Virus record (IMG/VR): IMGVR_UViG_3300035665_000081
Span: 1-42,447 of that record
Strand: one strand, 5' to 3'
Length of the DNA stretch: 42,447 nucleotides
Origin: a virus
Shown in pieces: positions 1-8,566 of this stretch. A program made the translations under genes and the position numbers. The stretch's first letter is position 1; every line of letters begins with the position of its first letter. The notes under the pieces were generated by a model that had not been told where the DNA came from, did no database searches, and was given only the letters and a program-made list of their open reading frames with translations.

Positions 1-718
1 CGCTTGGTGTCGGTTTAGACGGCGAGTTGGGGCTGAACTCAACATCTAGACCGCTGGATATAACAGCAGAGCCGACAAACAACCTGCCGTAGGCGATTGG
101 TACAGGCAAACCTTGCTTTGCCGTGTTGACGATGCCGCTAAAACTAAATGATTCCAGCTTGGCTGCATCGCGCCCGCGTTCAAAAGACGAAAACTGCGGT
201 GTTGGCGAAATGGCTTGGGAAATGCCGCTAAAAATTAAATACGCTCCTAATCCTCCGACAAGAGTTGACGCTGCACTCAACGCTGCTGTAGTAAAAAAAC
301 CAGTAGCTGTTCCGGCAACTAAAGCTGTGCCTGTTGTGGAAGTAAAGGCACCAGCCCCTAAGCCTAAAAATCCCGCCCCTAAAGGCGCCGCAACAATCGC
401 CAATGCAACCAAACCTATGCCAGCCAAAATTTGCCCCGCGCCTTGCCCTGCACCAGCAATAACCGGAGTAATGCTAAAAACTTCGCGTTCGCTAAAAGGA
501 CAAACAATTAGCTGCACGTTATTGTCAACGATTTTTTCCTTGCCGATAGTAACGCGGTAACCTACACCGTTCTGTTCACTATCAATCAACCACTTTTCAA
601 GACCTGGAAAGTTGACGCACAACGCTTTCAGCACTTGGGCTGGCGTATCGGCGTCGAACTCAAAACGGCACTGCCCCAACTTTTTGCGGAGTGCGCCGTA
701 GACCTTAACGACTTTCAT
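1..718 (-). CDS. Tail assembly protein, lambda gpI-like (partial, C-terminus off the window)
   Basis: The reading frame starts at ATG 718 and stays open to base 1, so about 239 residues are visible and the stop is missing. The N-terminal half is a small ubiquitin-like domain (MKVVKVYGALRKKLG), followed by a long hydrophobic Gly/Ala-rich stretch at about residues 95-160. The last part has the QGLPVPIAYGRL pattern that I associate with the C-terminal end of lambda gpI-type proteins. It overlaps the K-like gene by 14 bases, as expected for the L-K-I-J order. In lambda, gpI acts in assembly of the tail tip. Base composition is AT-richer than the neighbouring K and L genes. The family call is good; the length is unknown because of truncation. 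Confidence 0.75.
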   Translation of the reverse strand, partial: MKVVKVYGALRKKLGQCRFEFDADTPAQVLKALCVNFPGLEKWLIDSEQNGVGYRVTIGKEKIVDNNVQLIVCPFSEREVFSITPVIAGAGQGAGQILAGIGLVALAIVAAPLGAGFLGLGAGAFTSTTGTALVAGTATGFFTTAALSAASTLVGGLGAYLIFSGISQAISPTPQFSSFERGRDAAKLESFSFSGIVNTAKQGLPVPIAYGRLFVGSAVISSGLDVEFSPNSPSKPTPS

Positions 719-1418
719 GCCGCAGGGCGCAGGCGGTGCTTTTTACATAGTAGCTGCCATACACATCACGGCTACTGAGTCGTCCCTGCAAATGATGCAG
801 CACGAGCTGCTCGCCTAAGTAAATGGCGGCATGGTTTGGCAGCGGCGAGGAGAACTGCATCAAGATGGCATCGCCATACTGCAGATCCTCAAACGGAATC
901 TGGCGAAAGCCCTCGTTGGCAAAGTTGTCCATGTACAGACTCTCGCCTCTTGTCCAAAACTGGTCGCGGCGGTCGTAGTCCCGCAGATCCAATCCGAACT
1001 CGCGCTTGTACCAGTCGCGGCACAGGCTGTAGCAATCCACGATGCCGAAGACAAACTCGCGCCCCACGTAGGGCAGTTCAAAGCCTCCCGGCTCGCAGTA
1101 GCCCCATTGCTCGGTCTGCGGATTGATGACGTGCCAAGGCAAGCCGGATTTTTCGCAAGCAACGCGATCAGCTTGCGACGGGGCGTGGTTCGTTTTGGGA
1201 TGGCTGTGGACGACTGCCACGATCTCGCCCAGCTCCTCGATTTCGACATACTGCGCCGCGTCAAGGACAAAGTGCTCGCTGGGGGTATCTGCCAAATTGC
1301 GGCAGGGGAAATACCGCTTACGACCTTTGACGACCGCAACCAAACCGCATGATTCCTTAGGAAATTCGGCTTGTGCGTGCTCCAGTGCTTTTGCCTTAAG
1401 GCTGTCCGATAACTTCAT
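705..1418 (-). CDS. Tail tip assembly protein, lambda gpK-like (JAMM + NlpC/P60)
   Basis: This 237-residue protein has two hydrolase-like domains. The N-terminal half is a Mov34/MPN (JAMM) domain with E22 (KESCGLV), H71 and H73 in HSHPKTNHAPSQAD, S81 and D84, which matches the zinc-binding JAMM motif. The C-terminal half is NlpC/P60-like, with a likely catalytic Cys129 in FGIVDCYSLC and His196 in PNHAAIYLG. The same architecture is found in lambda gpK, which acts with gpL and gpI in building the tail tip. ATG at 1418 was chosen because it overlaps the stop of the L-like gene (ATGA, 1415-1418). A frame extending to 1508 would run through the L coding region. Confidence 0.85.
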   Translation of the reverse strand: MKLSDSLKAKALEHAQAEFPKESCGLVAVVKGRKRYFPCRNLADTPSEHFVLDAAQYVEIEELGEIVAVVHSHPKTNHAPSQADRVACEKSGLPWHVINPQTEQWGYCEPGGFELPYVGREFVFGIVDCYSLCRDWYKREFGLDLRDYDRRDQFWTRGESLYMDNFANEGFRQIPFEDLQYGDAILMQFSSPLPNHAAIYLGEQLVLHHLQGRLSSRDVYGSYYVKSTACALRHESR

Positions 1419-2308
1419 GAGATAAGACCGGCGGACGGGAAGCTGCCGAAGGGTAATTCCGCTGTCTCCCCGAATCGCAACTTGCACGAGCTGAGCCGCT
1501 TGCCGCAACGGTCTTCGGCCAACACGCCGACAGTGTTGTCGTTGACATCAAAGTAGTTGCTGCCTGTGTAGCCGCACTCACCGCTTCGGTATTGCCACTG
1601 GCAGATGTTGGCGATGATTTGACGCTTGGGAATCATCACGCCAGCGAGGTCGAATTTGCTGGCCAACTCGAAGCTCACCGAGTCGCGGTTTTCGCTTGCT
1701 TTACGGTCTACGTACCAGACCTCATCGGGGAACTTGGCATGTGGGTCTGCGGCGGCTTCGCCATCAAGGTATTTCTTGAGGGTGCGGATGCGTTTGACGG
1801 TGGCGCCACCTAGGTCGTTGCCGGGTGTGGTGGCGTTGACCAGCAACAGCAGCGTGGTAATGGTGCCATCCAGGTTGCTGATGGTCAGCGTGGGGCGCGG
1901 GAGCGTGCCGGTGTTGCTGTACTCAAAGCCGTCAGCCTTGACGGGCAGGCGGGCGTAAGCGTTGCCGTTCCAGGTGATGTTGCCGGTGACGTTGGCGTTG
2001 CAGCCGTTGTGCCAGCGGTAAGTGTCGCTGCTGCCGTGCAAGGTTGTGTCCAGCGTCATCTCAAACAGTTCGATGATGGCGCTTGGTGCCAGTGCGGCCA
2101 GCTCCTCATAGACGCTGCTGATCGCTGTCCAGACAACCGTGCCATCGGTGATGGTGCTGCCAATGTCGGTTGGCCAGGCGGGTTGGGTGCTGGAGCTGGT
2201 GCCAGCTGTGGTGCATTGGAAGACGAGGCCGGATGCCTGCAGGCTGGTGGCGCGAACAATCGCACCAACGGCGTAAGCGGTTGAACTAGCCCAGGCTGAG
2301 TACGCCAT
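1415..2308 (-). CDS. Minor tail protein, lambda gpL-like, with N-terminal carbohydrate-binding-like domain
   Basis: The 297-residue product has an N-terminal module of about 65 residues (WASSTAYAVGAIVRAT ... TQPAWPTDIGST) typical of small beta domains attached to phage tail proteins. The body resembles lambda gpL. Four cysteines near the C-terminus (ICQWQYRSGECGYTG at about 238-250 and DRCGKRLSSCKLRFG at about 269-280) match the positions expected for the Fe-S cluster known in lambda gpL; that cluster is inferred here. The protein is expected at the tail tip between tube and J. It starts at 2308, overlapping the last base of the M-like stop, and its stop overlaps the K start. Confidence 0.82.
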   Translation of the reverse strand: MAYSAWASSTAYAVGAIVRATSLQASGLVFQCTTAGTSSSTQPAWPTDIGSTITDGTVVWTAISSVYEELAALAPSAIIELFEMTLDTTLHGSSDTYRWHNGCNANVTGNITWNGNAYARLPVKADGFEYSNTGTLPRPTLTISNLDGTITTLLLLVNATTPGNDLGGATVKRIRTLKKYLDGEAAADPHAKFPDEVWYVDRKASENRDSVSFELASKFDLAGVMIPKRQIIANICQWQYRSGECGYTGSNYFDVNDNTVGVLAEDRCGKRLSSCKLRFGETAELPFGSFPSAGLIS

Positions 2309-2649
2309 CAGGGTTCAAATACTTGGCGGAAGGTGACGTCGATTTTGCTGCGCTGGAAATCGAACAGTTCGCGGGTCCAGCTGGGGCAGATCCACTTGTA
2401 GGACGTGGTGGTGTCGGGTGGGGTCCAGTCGAAGCTGGCGTTGTCGGCGGCGCGGTCGTTTAGGAAGGTTTCGATGATGTCAGCGTCAGCGTCGGTGACG
2501 TTGAAGCTGAGGCGCCACTCCTTCGGGTTTTGGTTGAGGCCGTAGGTCAGGCGCTGTTGGTAGCCGTCGCCGAATTGGACCGTGCGGACGTTCGGTTGGC
2601 TGGTTTTGTTGGCCGAGTAGGTCGGGTTGTAGCTGGGGAAGGTGGCCAT
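2308..2649 (-). CDS. Minor tail protein, lambda gpM-like
   Basis: This 113-residue protein has the compact layout of phage minor tail protein M: an N-terminal segment with VRTVQFGDGYQQR, then EWRLSFNVTDADADIIETFL, and a C-terminal FDFQRSKIDVTFRQVFEP strand. The FGDGYQQR motif is characteristic of gpM and related distal tail proteins. It lies exactly where M is expected, between tape measure and L. Each neighbour overlaps it by one base, which points to translational coupling. Confidence 0.85.
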   Translation of the reverse strand: MATFPSYNPTYSANKTSQPNVRTVQFGDGYQQRLTYGLNQNPKEWRLSFNVTDADADIIETFLNDRAADNASFDWTPPDTTTSYKWICPSWTRELFDFQRSKIDVTFRQVFEP

Positions 2650-5600
2650 TAGGCGAGCAAGCCTCCGGGGCGTTTTTGTTTAATGAGTTCTTGCTGGACC
2701 GCGATGCCGATGGCTTTACCGAGCTGGTTGGCCTGGTTGCCATCGCCTTGCACACTAGACCCGCTGGCGTCTACGTTCACCACGACGTTGGCGCTTCCCA
2801 TCCCAAGGCTGTCGTTGGGTACGATACCGCCGCTGCGGCCTGGGACGAACAACTCGGGGCCTTTTTCGCCGACGATGTAGGGCGAGCCAGCAGATACGGG
2901 ACCGCCTGCTGCTCTGAATCCAATAGGGCCAACCCCAAATCCGACAGCAGGATTTAATTTGCCCGCAGCGGCCGTAGCACCCCCAAGACCCATTCCGCCG
3001 CCGGGGAAAAGGTTAAGGACACTGTTGAGGATCGTCATTTCGATCCACTTGGCGATGATCTGGGCCGCCATGTCAAGGAAGCGGTCGGCCACGCTTTGGA
3101 AGAAGCTGGCGAGGGCTTCCTGGGCGGTCATGGCGCCAGAAATGACGCCTTTGAACGAGTCACTGAACGCTGCGCCTATACCCTCGGCGGCTGTTGTTAT
3201 TTGCTGTATAGGATCTAACAGCGTATTTAGTTCACCTTTAACACCTATAAAGGCGTTTTGTAGACGCTTTTCTGGAGACTGTTCGGCCGTGGCTCCAGCT
3301 ATTGCAGCGCCTCTAGCAGTACGCAATCTATCTCTACGCTCTATTAAAGATTCAAGCAAGGCTTGTTGATTAAACAAGGTTTCGTTTTCTGCTTTTAGCG
3401 CTTCGAGCTCTGCAATTTGTATGTTAAGAGCCCCCACTGCGGGATCATACAGCTGTTCGATCTTCGCTAACTGCTCGCTAAGTGCTGGAATTGTTCCGTT
3501 CAAAATGCTGTCATTGTACGTTGCTTGGTAAATAATCAAATCGTTTTGCGCCTTAACCATCTGGTTAAGCGGTGCAATAAAAGCCTGTTCAATACTTGCA
3601 AGCAACTGCAACCTATTACGATCTTCGTCTGTAAGTTGTTGGGCTGTTTGCAGTAATTCTTGATACGCAGCAATTTGGCGGGCCACGGAATCGTTTGCTG
3701 CATCTATACCGCGTGTATCCGCACTCAAAGCGGGTAGCGCACCCATGCCTGGGATTTTGGATGGCACCTGAAGAAGTTTTTGTCCTTGCGCGGCTTGTGC
3801 TTCAGCCGGGGCTAAACGAGCCAGTGCAACGTCGTTAGCTTTAATTAGTGAGTTGTAAAATTTTTCGGCGTCAGTCGTTAATTTGCCTTGTGCCCGAACC
3901 AGTTCACGCTGAACTTTGGTTTGCTCTGTATCTGCTTCAAGCTGGGCGCGTACTTTAGCCAGCTCTATTGATACCGCTGCTATTTGACGCCTGTAATTTT
4001 TAATGGATATTTCTTCGTTCTCTCGGTTAATATCTTTATTGATTCGTGCAATTTTTACGGTGTTATCGTAGTTTGTGCGTGCAATAGTTTTGGCAACATC
4101 TAATTTATACCTTTCGTTTTCTACATCAAATTTTAGCATTTCTAGCTTAAACTGTCGTTCATTATTGGCGGCCTCGTTATTTATTTCTGCCAATCCAGTT
4201 CTATAGTCATCTACTGCGTTCATCAGAGTGGTAGCCGCATCTGCACCTGGAGCAGCCATAAGTTCGCGCTCTTTTGAGGCATTTCTGGCTATTTCAATAC
4301 GAATATCGCCTTGCTTTTTCAGCAGTTCCAGTTCTTTTCCTAAAGCTTGCACCTGGGTGTCGAACGCTTTTCTTTGTAGCTGCTCGGTCAAGTCAAACTG
4401 TTGACGTTGTAGCGCCAGCACCATATCTGCATATTGCTCCGCGTACTGTCTTTTTTTATCGTTTAAAGTTCTCTCCAGCTCGGCCAATTCTGTGTACAAC
4501 TTTTCGCCGTCTTGTAGCCGGGCAGTCAATTCTTCATTACTAAGTTTGATGTTTGTCTGAGTTTGTTTTTTAGCAAGTGCTTCGTATTTTGCGATAATCG
4601 GCTTTTGCGCTGCTTCTCCTCCGCTTAAAGAAGCAAACATTTCTTTTTGGAACTGCGCTGCTTGTTCTGGCTTTAAGTTTTTTGTTATAGTATTTACGTT
4701 TGATTGTGATGCGGTAGACGGGGCAAATTTAAGTACGTCAGCAATAAACTGTAGCAAGCCGGCTAAGGGACCTGCTAAGGCTACTTGCAGTTGAAGATTT
4801 AAGTCTGCCCATGCTCTGTTGAGCTTAGAAGATGCGTCACCTAAATTTTGAAGACTTGCTACGCCTTCATAACCAATTTTTTTGTTCAGCTCTTCTTGAA
4901 CAACTTGGAGCGCCAGGGAGGACCGTCCGGCTTCCGCGTATTGCTTTGCCAGAAATTCTGTTTCTTTAGATGAGAAGAGCGCGCTGTCGCTCATGTGCTG
5001 GATTGTTGTATCCAGCGTCCGCACAGCTTCACCAGCGACACGCGCACCAGCAATAACACGGTCCACAATCGTGCCGATTGCACTGGTGACAATCGACATC
5101 ATGGGGTTGCCGGGAATAAAACCGCCGGCAAAGCCGCCTACAACAGCGCCAGGGCCTCCTCCAAACAACAGCGGAAATGCACCACCAATTAGTGCGTTCT
5201 GAAGAGCACCTCCACGATTATCTTTGCTGGCAGCCCCGGCACCACCGCCTGGAGCAGGAGGTTTTGTTCCGGGTGGTTGCGCTCTTTGTGTATTTGCAAT
5301 AGCTTTACGCAACAGCAATTCGTTGCGAAGCCCGTTAAGAATTACGTCAATCTGATCTAATTCTGCTTTGGTTAGTTGGGCGCCTTCTGACTTGAGCTTG
5401 TTGTTAAGAGTTTCTAGGTGGTTAATTTCATGGTCGACTTGTAGCCCTTTAGCTTTGTACTCCAGAGCTTTTTGCTCCAGGATCAGGCCGGATCCAATTA
5501 TGTTCTGCAGGCGTTTCTGCAGAGTTGTCTGGGTGTTAAGAGTTTGCTCTGCGGCTTTAGCTGCTGGGGCTTGAATCCCGCCTGTAGCCATCCAAGCAGC

Positions 5601-6617
5601 AGGAGATCCGGGGACAGGAGGAAGTCCTCCCGGACGTCGCCCGAACGTACTTTCAGCTGCCCCAGCAGTCATGGAGCTAGGGCGCATCAGCGCCTCTTCA
5701 GCGCGATTTTTGCGTTCGTACGCAATGCGTTGGTTTCTGAGTTCTACCGTTAAACGTTTAGCGACGTCCAGTTCGTTATTAGCTAAAGCCTCGCTGGCTT
5801 GCGCCAGTCGATTCTGCAGGTCTTCTTGCTGTGTTTCTTTTAACTTTGCCTGGACAATCTGTTGACCAGTTATAAGCTGCCTGTATTCCAAATCGGCTGC
5901 CTGCTTTGCAAAATTAGCGCGTTTTTGAAAAGCAGCTACGGTGTCTAACCGCGTTGCTGGACCGGCAGCAGAACTAATCCCAGATGTTTGTCCCGCAAGC
6001 CGGGCGGTACTTAAACGAGCGCCAGTACCCGCAATGGCTTCTTCTAAAGCCCTAAAGTCGTTTGAACCAATTTTTACAGTGTTTAATACATTTTCTAGTG
6101 CAGCTTGGTAAAAAGTTAGACCTTCTATTGTATCGGGTATACTTTTGCCCAGTGCTACTACGTCCTGCACATTCATACCGCTTACTTTCATATTTACACC
6201 AAACGCTTTTGCTTGAGTTCGGGCAAACTCGTTAGATACTTTGTTTGCGGCTACAACTGCATTTCTATACTGGTCTGTGCCAACGGTAGCGTTGTTAGCA
6301 ATACTACGAAAAGTACTTAACTGCGAATTGAGTCCTGCTAAAGTTTTAGAGTACATATTTATTGTCTGTTCTGTTCCCCCAGCTGTTATTTTGAACTGCC
6401 GCGCACCTTCTTTTGCGCCGGCAAAACTTGCGACGAGATTTTCTAAATTTTTCTTGAGTTCTCTTGTTTTTTCGCTGCCTACCGCTTGATCGAATATGTT
6501 TCGTTGCTGTTTTATGCCTTGAATAAGAGTTTGTATTTTGCGTGCGCTACTTTCCAGCTGGTCAAGAGCCTGTTGACCTTTAACGCTTACTTCGATTACA
6601 GCGCCGTAGTTTGCCAC
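2649..6617 (-). CDS. Tail tape measure protein
   Basis: At 1322 residues this is the longest product in the window. It has long Gln/Ala/Lys-rich helices likely to form coiled coils (about residues 650-1130). A Gly-rich hydrophobic segment at about residues 475-530 (GGAFPLLFGGGPGAVVGGF) could insert in the host membrane. A C-terminal GGPVSAGSPYIVGEKGPELF motif is common at the end of tape measure proteins. In this family residue number sets tail length; at roughly 1.5 angstrom per residue the tail would be about 200 nm (inference). It follows the G/GT chaperones. From about 3.2 to 6.6 kb the DNA is visibly AT-richer and uses more A/T-ending codons than the flanking tail genes. Confidence 0.93.
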   Translation of the reverse strand: MANYGAVIEVSVKGQQALDQLESSARKIQTLIQGIKQQRNIFDQAVGSEKTRELKKNLENLVASFAGAKEGARQFKITAGGTEQTINMYSKTLAGLNSQLSTFRSIANNATVGTDQYRNAVVAANKVSNEFARTQAKAFGVNMKVSGMNVQDVVALGKSIPDTIEGLTFYQAALENVLNTVKIGSNDFRALEEAIAGTGARLSTARLAGQTSGISSAAGPATRLDTVAAFQKRANFAKQAADLEYRQLITGQQIVQAKLKETQQEDLQNRLAQASEALANNELDVAKRLTVELRNQRIAYERKNRAEEALMRPSSMTAGAAESTFGRRPGGLPPVPGSPAAWMATGGIQAPAAKAAEQTLNTQTTLQKRLQNIIGSGLILEQKALEYKAKGLQVDHEINHLETLNNKLKSEGAQLTKAELDQIDVILNGLRNELLLRKAIANTQRAQPPGTKPPAPGGGAGAASKDNRGGALQNALIGGAFPLLFGGGPGAVVGGFAGGFIPGNPMMSIVTSAIGTIVDRVIAGARVAGEAVRTLDTTIQHMSDSALFSSKETEFLAKQYAEAGRSSLALQVVQEELNKKIGYEGVASLQNLGDASSKLNRAWADLNLQLQVALAGPLAGLLQFIADVLKFAPSTASQSNVNTITKNLKPEQAAQFQKEMFASLSGGEAAQKPIIAKYEALAKKQTQTNIKLSNEELTARLQDGEKLYTELAELERTLNDKKRQYAEQYADMVLALQRQQFDLTEQLQRKAFDTQVQALGKELELLKKQGDIRIEIARNASKERELMAAPGADAATTLMNAVDDYRTGLAEINNEAANNERQFKLEMLKFDVENERYKLDVAKTIARTNYDNTVKIARINKDINRENEEISIKNYRRQIAAVSIELAKVRAQLEADTEQTKVQRELVRAQGKLTTDAEKFYNSLIKANDVALARLAPAEAQAAQGQKLLQVPSKIPGMGALPALSADTRGIDAANDSVARQIAAYQELLQTAQQLTDEDRNRLQLLASIEQAFIAPLNQMVKAQNDLIIYQATYNDSILNGTIPALSEQLAKIEQLYDPAVGALNIQIAELEALKAENETLFNQQALLESLIERRDRLRTARGAAIAGATAEQSPEKRLQNAFIGVKGELNTLLDPIQQITTAAEGIGAAFSDSFKGVISGAMTAQEALASFFQSVADRFLDMAAQIIAKWIEMTILNSVLNLFPGGGMGLGGATAAAGKLNPAVGFGVGPIGFRAAGGPVSAGSPYIVGEKGPELFVPGRSGGIVPNDSLGMGSANVVVNVDASGSSVQGDGNQANQLGKAIGIAVQQELIKQKRPGGLLA

Positions 6618-6670
6618 AGATCGACGTTGAAGCCTTGTACAGCAGTCTACGCGCTAAAAAGCCGCCGGGG

Positions 6671-7197
6671 TTAGCGGCGGCGTTTGGCTTTGTCGAGTTC
6701 CTTTTGCTGGTCCTCGTTCAGGATTTGGAAGTAGGCGCTCCAGCCGAGCAATTCCTCGGTGGTCATCGTGGTGCTGATTTCGGAAAGGGTCTTGCCTAGC
6801 TCTTTGGCAACTCCGAATTGGAGCATGAGCCAGTTGTCTTTCCGAAGTTCGGCACTCAGGATTTTGGGTCGATTGGCTCCGCGTCGTCGGTCAGGATCGC
6901 CAGCATCAGGGCTTGCAGGTCCTTGTCCTTGACTTCGTTCTTCAGGACGTCGATTTCGCCGGGGCTGAAGATCTTGGCGCCAGTGTCGTCCAGGGCTTTG
7001 GTGATGAGCAGCTGGAGGGCGAAGGCGTTGGCGTCGTCAGACTTGGCCTGTTTTTGGGCGCGTTCGCGCTCGGCCATGGTCAGCGGGGTCACCCACATCT
7101 CAAAGTCGCTGCCGTCGCTAAGCGTGACGGTCTTTTTGGTAGGCTCCAGGTTGGCGGCCTTGCGGAGGCGGTCAATGGCGCGGACGGGAACAGGCAT
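6671..7197 (-). CDS. Tail assembly chaperone GT, made by -1 ribosomal frameshift
   Basis: The G-like reading frame (7197 to 6856) runs into a second open frame shifted by -1 that ends with TAA at 6671-6673. The two frames meet at the heptamer C CCA AAA (complement of 6862-6868), a canonical slippery sequence, two codons before the G stop. After the slip translation continues ILSAELRKDNWLMLQFGVAK and ends in DKAKRRR. The T part contains TTEELLGWSAYFQI, the kind of motif seen in T domains of siphophage chaperones. The fusion is about 175 residues, with the slip point at 6862-6868 on the minus strand. In lambda both gpG and gpGT bind the tape measure and recruit tail tube subunits. The T frame also has an internal ATG, so a separate small protein is a less likely alternative. 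Confidence 0.8.
6856..7197 (-). CDS. Tail assembly chaperone G
   Basis: This 113-residue protein is the unshifted product upstream of the tape measure. It contains RLRKAANLEPTKKTVTLSDG, a beta-rich N-terminus, then a helical part with PLTMAERERAQKQA and KNEVKDKDLQALMLAIL, typical of phage tail assembly chaperones. It should be made in excess over the GT fusion, coating the tape measure before tube assembly. It lies between the major tail protein and the tape measure, the expected place. The stop TGA is at 6856-6858, just past the slip site. Confidence 0.83.
   Translation of the reverse strand: MPVPVRAIDRLRKAANLEPTKKTVTLSDGSDFEMWVTPLTMAERERAQKQAKSDDANAFALQLLITKALDDTGAKIFSPGEIDVLKNEVKDKDLQALMLAILTDDAEPIDPKS
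6862..6868 (-). other. Slippery heptamer CCCAAAA for -1 frameshifting
   Basis: On the minus strand the in-frame codons read GAC CCA AAA TCC TGA. The X XXY YYZ heptamer is C CCA AAA, and re-pairing in the -1 frame gives CCC AAA with full matches. The zero-frame stop is two codons downstream, and the -1 frame stays open for about 62 further codons. The match to the classic pattern and its location between G and T are seen directly; frameshift efficiency is not known. Confidence 0.8.
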
Positions 7198-7240
7198 ACA
7201 AAGTGCTTGTTTATCGTTTTAATGTAGCGGACTAGACAGC

Positions 7241-7263
7241 AAAAAGCCCCAGTTGCCTGGGGC
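7241..7263 (-). terminator. Rho-independent terminator after the major tail protein gene
   Basis: On the minus strand, GCCCCAG, a four-base loop (GCAA) and CTGGGGC form a perfect 7-bp stem followed by TTTTT. It lies between the major tail protein stop (7286) and the chaperone start (7197). It probably lowers expression of tail genes relative to head and tube genes rather than ending all transcription. Confidence 0.85.
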
Positions 7264-7285
7264 CGTGTGCTGATTTTGAGTTGGA

Positions 7286-8056
7286 TCAGGACTGGGAGAA
7301 GTCGAAGGTGGGGGTGCCAGCGGGGCGGAAGTTGACGGTCACCGATTGGGCGTCGTCGGGGTTGATGTTCAGGCTGGCGGAGGTCAGCACAGCGTCGAAG
7401 CTGATCGAGCGGCTGAGGGTCTCGCTCAGGCTGCCGCCGCTGAACACCCGGTCGGTGTACAGCTTGAAGGCGGCGCCGTCTTGCTGGCGCTGCAGCACGT
7501 CCTGGATCATGCGGTTGGACAGGGCGGCGTCCTCGTTGGTCATGTAGACCGTGGCGGTGCCGGTGCCGTCGCCGAAGCCGCTGATGTAGGTGCGGAAGGG
7601 CACGTACTGACCAGGGGTTTGGCCGATGGTGGTGACGTCGATTTCAGCGCGGCTGATCTCGAAGCTCCAGTCGCGGACTTGGCCCACAACGGCGAAGTCG
7701 GCGTAATAGACCTCGAATTCGTTGGGGGCAACGGCGGTGCCGTCGTCGGTGATGGCCAGGATGGTGCCACCGGCGCTGGTGGAGACGGTCAGCGCACCAG
7801 TGGCAGCGGTGTAGCTGAGAACGTAGTAGGTGGTGGCGTCAGAGATGGGGGCAGGCAGCGTGCCGGTGCCGGAGCCGCCGGTCTGGCTGTTCACCACGCG
7901 GAATTTCACGGGGTCACCAACCTTGAAGTTCAGGTAGGTCTCGACCGTGATGACGTCGGTGCTGATGTTGACGCCAGCTTCACCGAACGAACCGGTGGTG
8001 CCAGCGGGCTTGTAGTAGAGAGCGCCGGACGTGCCGGACAGAACGGTGGTGGCCAT
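7286..8056 (-). CDS. Major tail (tube) protein
   Basis: This 256-residue beta-rich protein begins MATTVLSGTSGALYYKPAGT and has the position and size of lambda gpV-type tube proteins, directly before the G/GT chaperones. An internal segment (about residues 40-110, with VGDPVKF and ATTYYVLSYTAATGALTVS) looks like an inserted Ig-like or beta-sandwich repeat. The C-terminal half, with VGQVRDWSFEISRAEIDVTT, has the tube-protein pattern. The codons are strongly GC-rich and the gene is followed by a strong terminator, both fitting a highly expressed structural gene. No clear ribosome-binding site precedes its ATG. Confidence 0.85.
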   Translation of the reverse strand: MATTVLSGTSGALYYKPAGTTGSFGEAGVNISTDVITVETYLNFKVGDPVKFRVVNSQTGGSGTGTLPAPISDATTYYVLSYTAATGALTVSTSAGGTILAITDDGTAVAPNEFEVYYADFAVVGQVRDWSFEISRAEIDVTTIGQTPGQYVPFRTYISGFGDGTGTATVYMTNEDAALSNRMIQDVLQRQQDGAAFKLYTDRVFSGGSLSETLSRSISFDAVLTSASLNINPDDAQSVTVNFRPAGTPTFDFSQS

Positions 8057-8085
8057 AGGGGCGTACCAATGAACGGTGTTTGGGG

Positions 8086-8125
8086 GCGGGCACTGCCCGG
8101 CTTATTACAGGTTAGCGCCTGTAAT
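8086..8125 (-). promoter_or_regulatory. Two hairpins in the leader of the major tail protein gene
   Basis: Two inverted repeats lie in the 78-base gap upstream of the major tail protein. One is ATTACAGG / CCTGTAAT (8104-8111 and 8118-8125, 8-bp perfect arms, 6-base loop). The other is a CGGGCA / TGCCCG stem just downstream in transcription. No T-run follows, so these are not standard terminators. They could be an RNA processing site, attenuator or mRNA stabiliser; this is inference. Confidence 0.4.
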
Positions 8126-8134
8126 AGACATTAC

Positions 8135-8566
8135 CTAGGACAACACAGTTGCCACGTAGGAGGTGTCGATGCGCCCCACAAAATGGGGGGCATCTTCAGT
8201 GGCGGAAAATGTGGGGCCGTTGATCTCTCCAACGCGGAAGAATACGCCGCTGGTTGTTTTAGCGGTGTTGTTCAGAGTTTCTAGGGCGTTTACTGCCGTG
8301 GTAAGAAGAGTTTGGTTGCGGGCGGGGCCGCGGCCTTTTTCGGTGAAAATACGAATGATTATCGCTCCACGGGCGTTATCGACGCTGGAGGTCAGCGTGG
8401 GTTCGTTGGTGATGCCGAAGGTGACGTTGACGCGGATGTATTCGGTGGTTGTGTTGGGTGGGACGGCGGTGATGTTGTCAAAATAGACCGGGACCGGTGG
8501 AACCAATGCGCCAAACGCTGTCAGCAGCGGGTTTTCGACGGCGGCGCGGATGGCTTGGTAGTTCAT
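8135..8566 (-). CDS. Tail terminator protein (DUF4128/gpU-like)
   Basis: The product is 143 residues. It starts MNYQAIRAAVENPLLTAFGA and has VPVYFDNI, TEYIRVNVTFG and GAIIIRIFTEKG, the pattern of small tail terminator proteins that cap the tube and set the interface with the head. It sits between the tail-completion protein and the tube protein, as expected for this role. Its start overlaps the stop of the upstream gene by one base (8566). The family call rests on pattern and position. Confidence 0.7.
   Translation of the reverse strand: MNYQAIRAAVENPLLTAFGALVPPVPVYFDNITAVPPNTTTEYIRVNVTFGITNEPTLTSSVDNARGAIIIRIFTEKGRGPARNQTLLTTAVNALETLNNTAKTTSGVFFRVGEINGPTFSATEDAPHFVGRIDTSYVATVLS

Noticed and set aside
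1418-1508. Longer start of the K-like gene at 1508
   Set aside because: The extra 30 residues lie inside the L-like gene in another frame; ATG 1418 gives the normal ATGA overlap and a JAMM domain starting at the usual distance.
7346-8284. Long plus-strand open frame over the major tail protein
   Set aside because: It is the opposite-strand shadow of a GC-rich gene; composition is Gly/Ala/Val-rich with no start context, and the minus-strand gene has family and synteny support.
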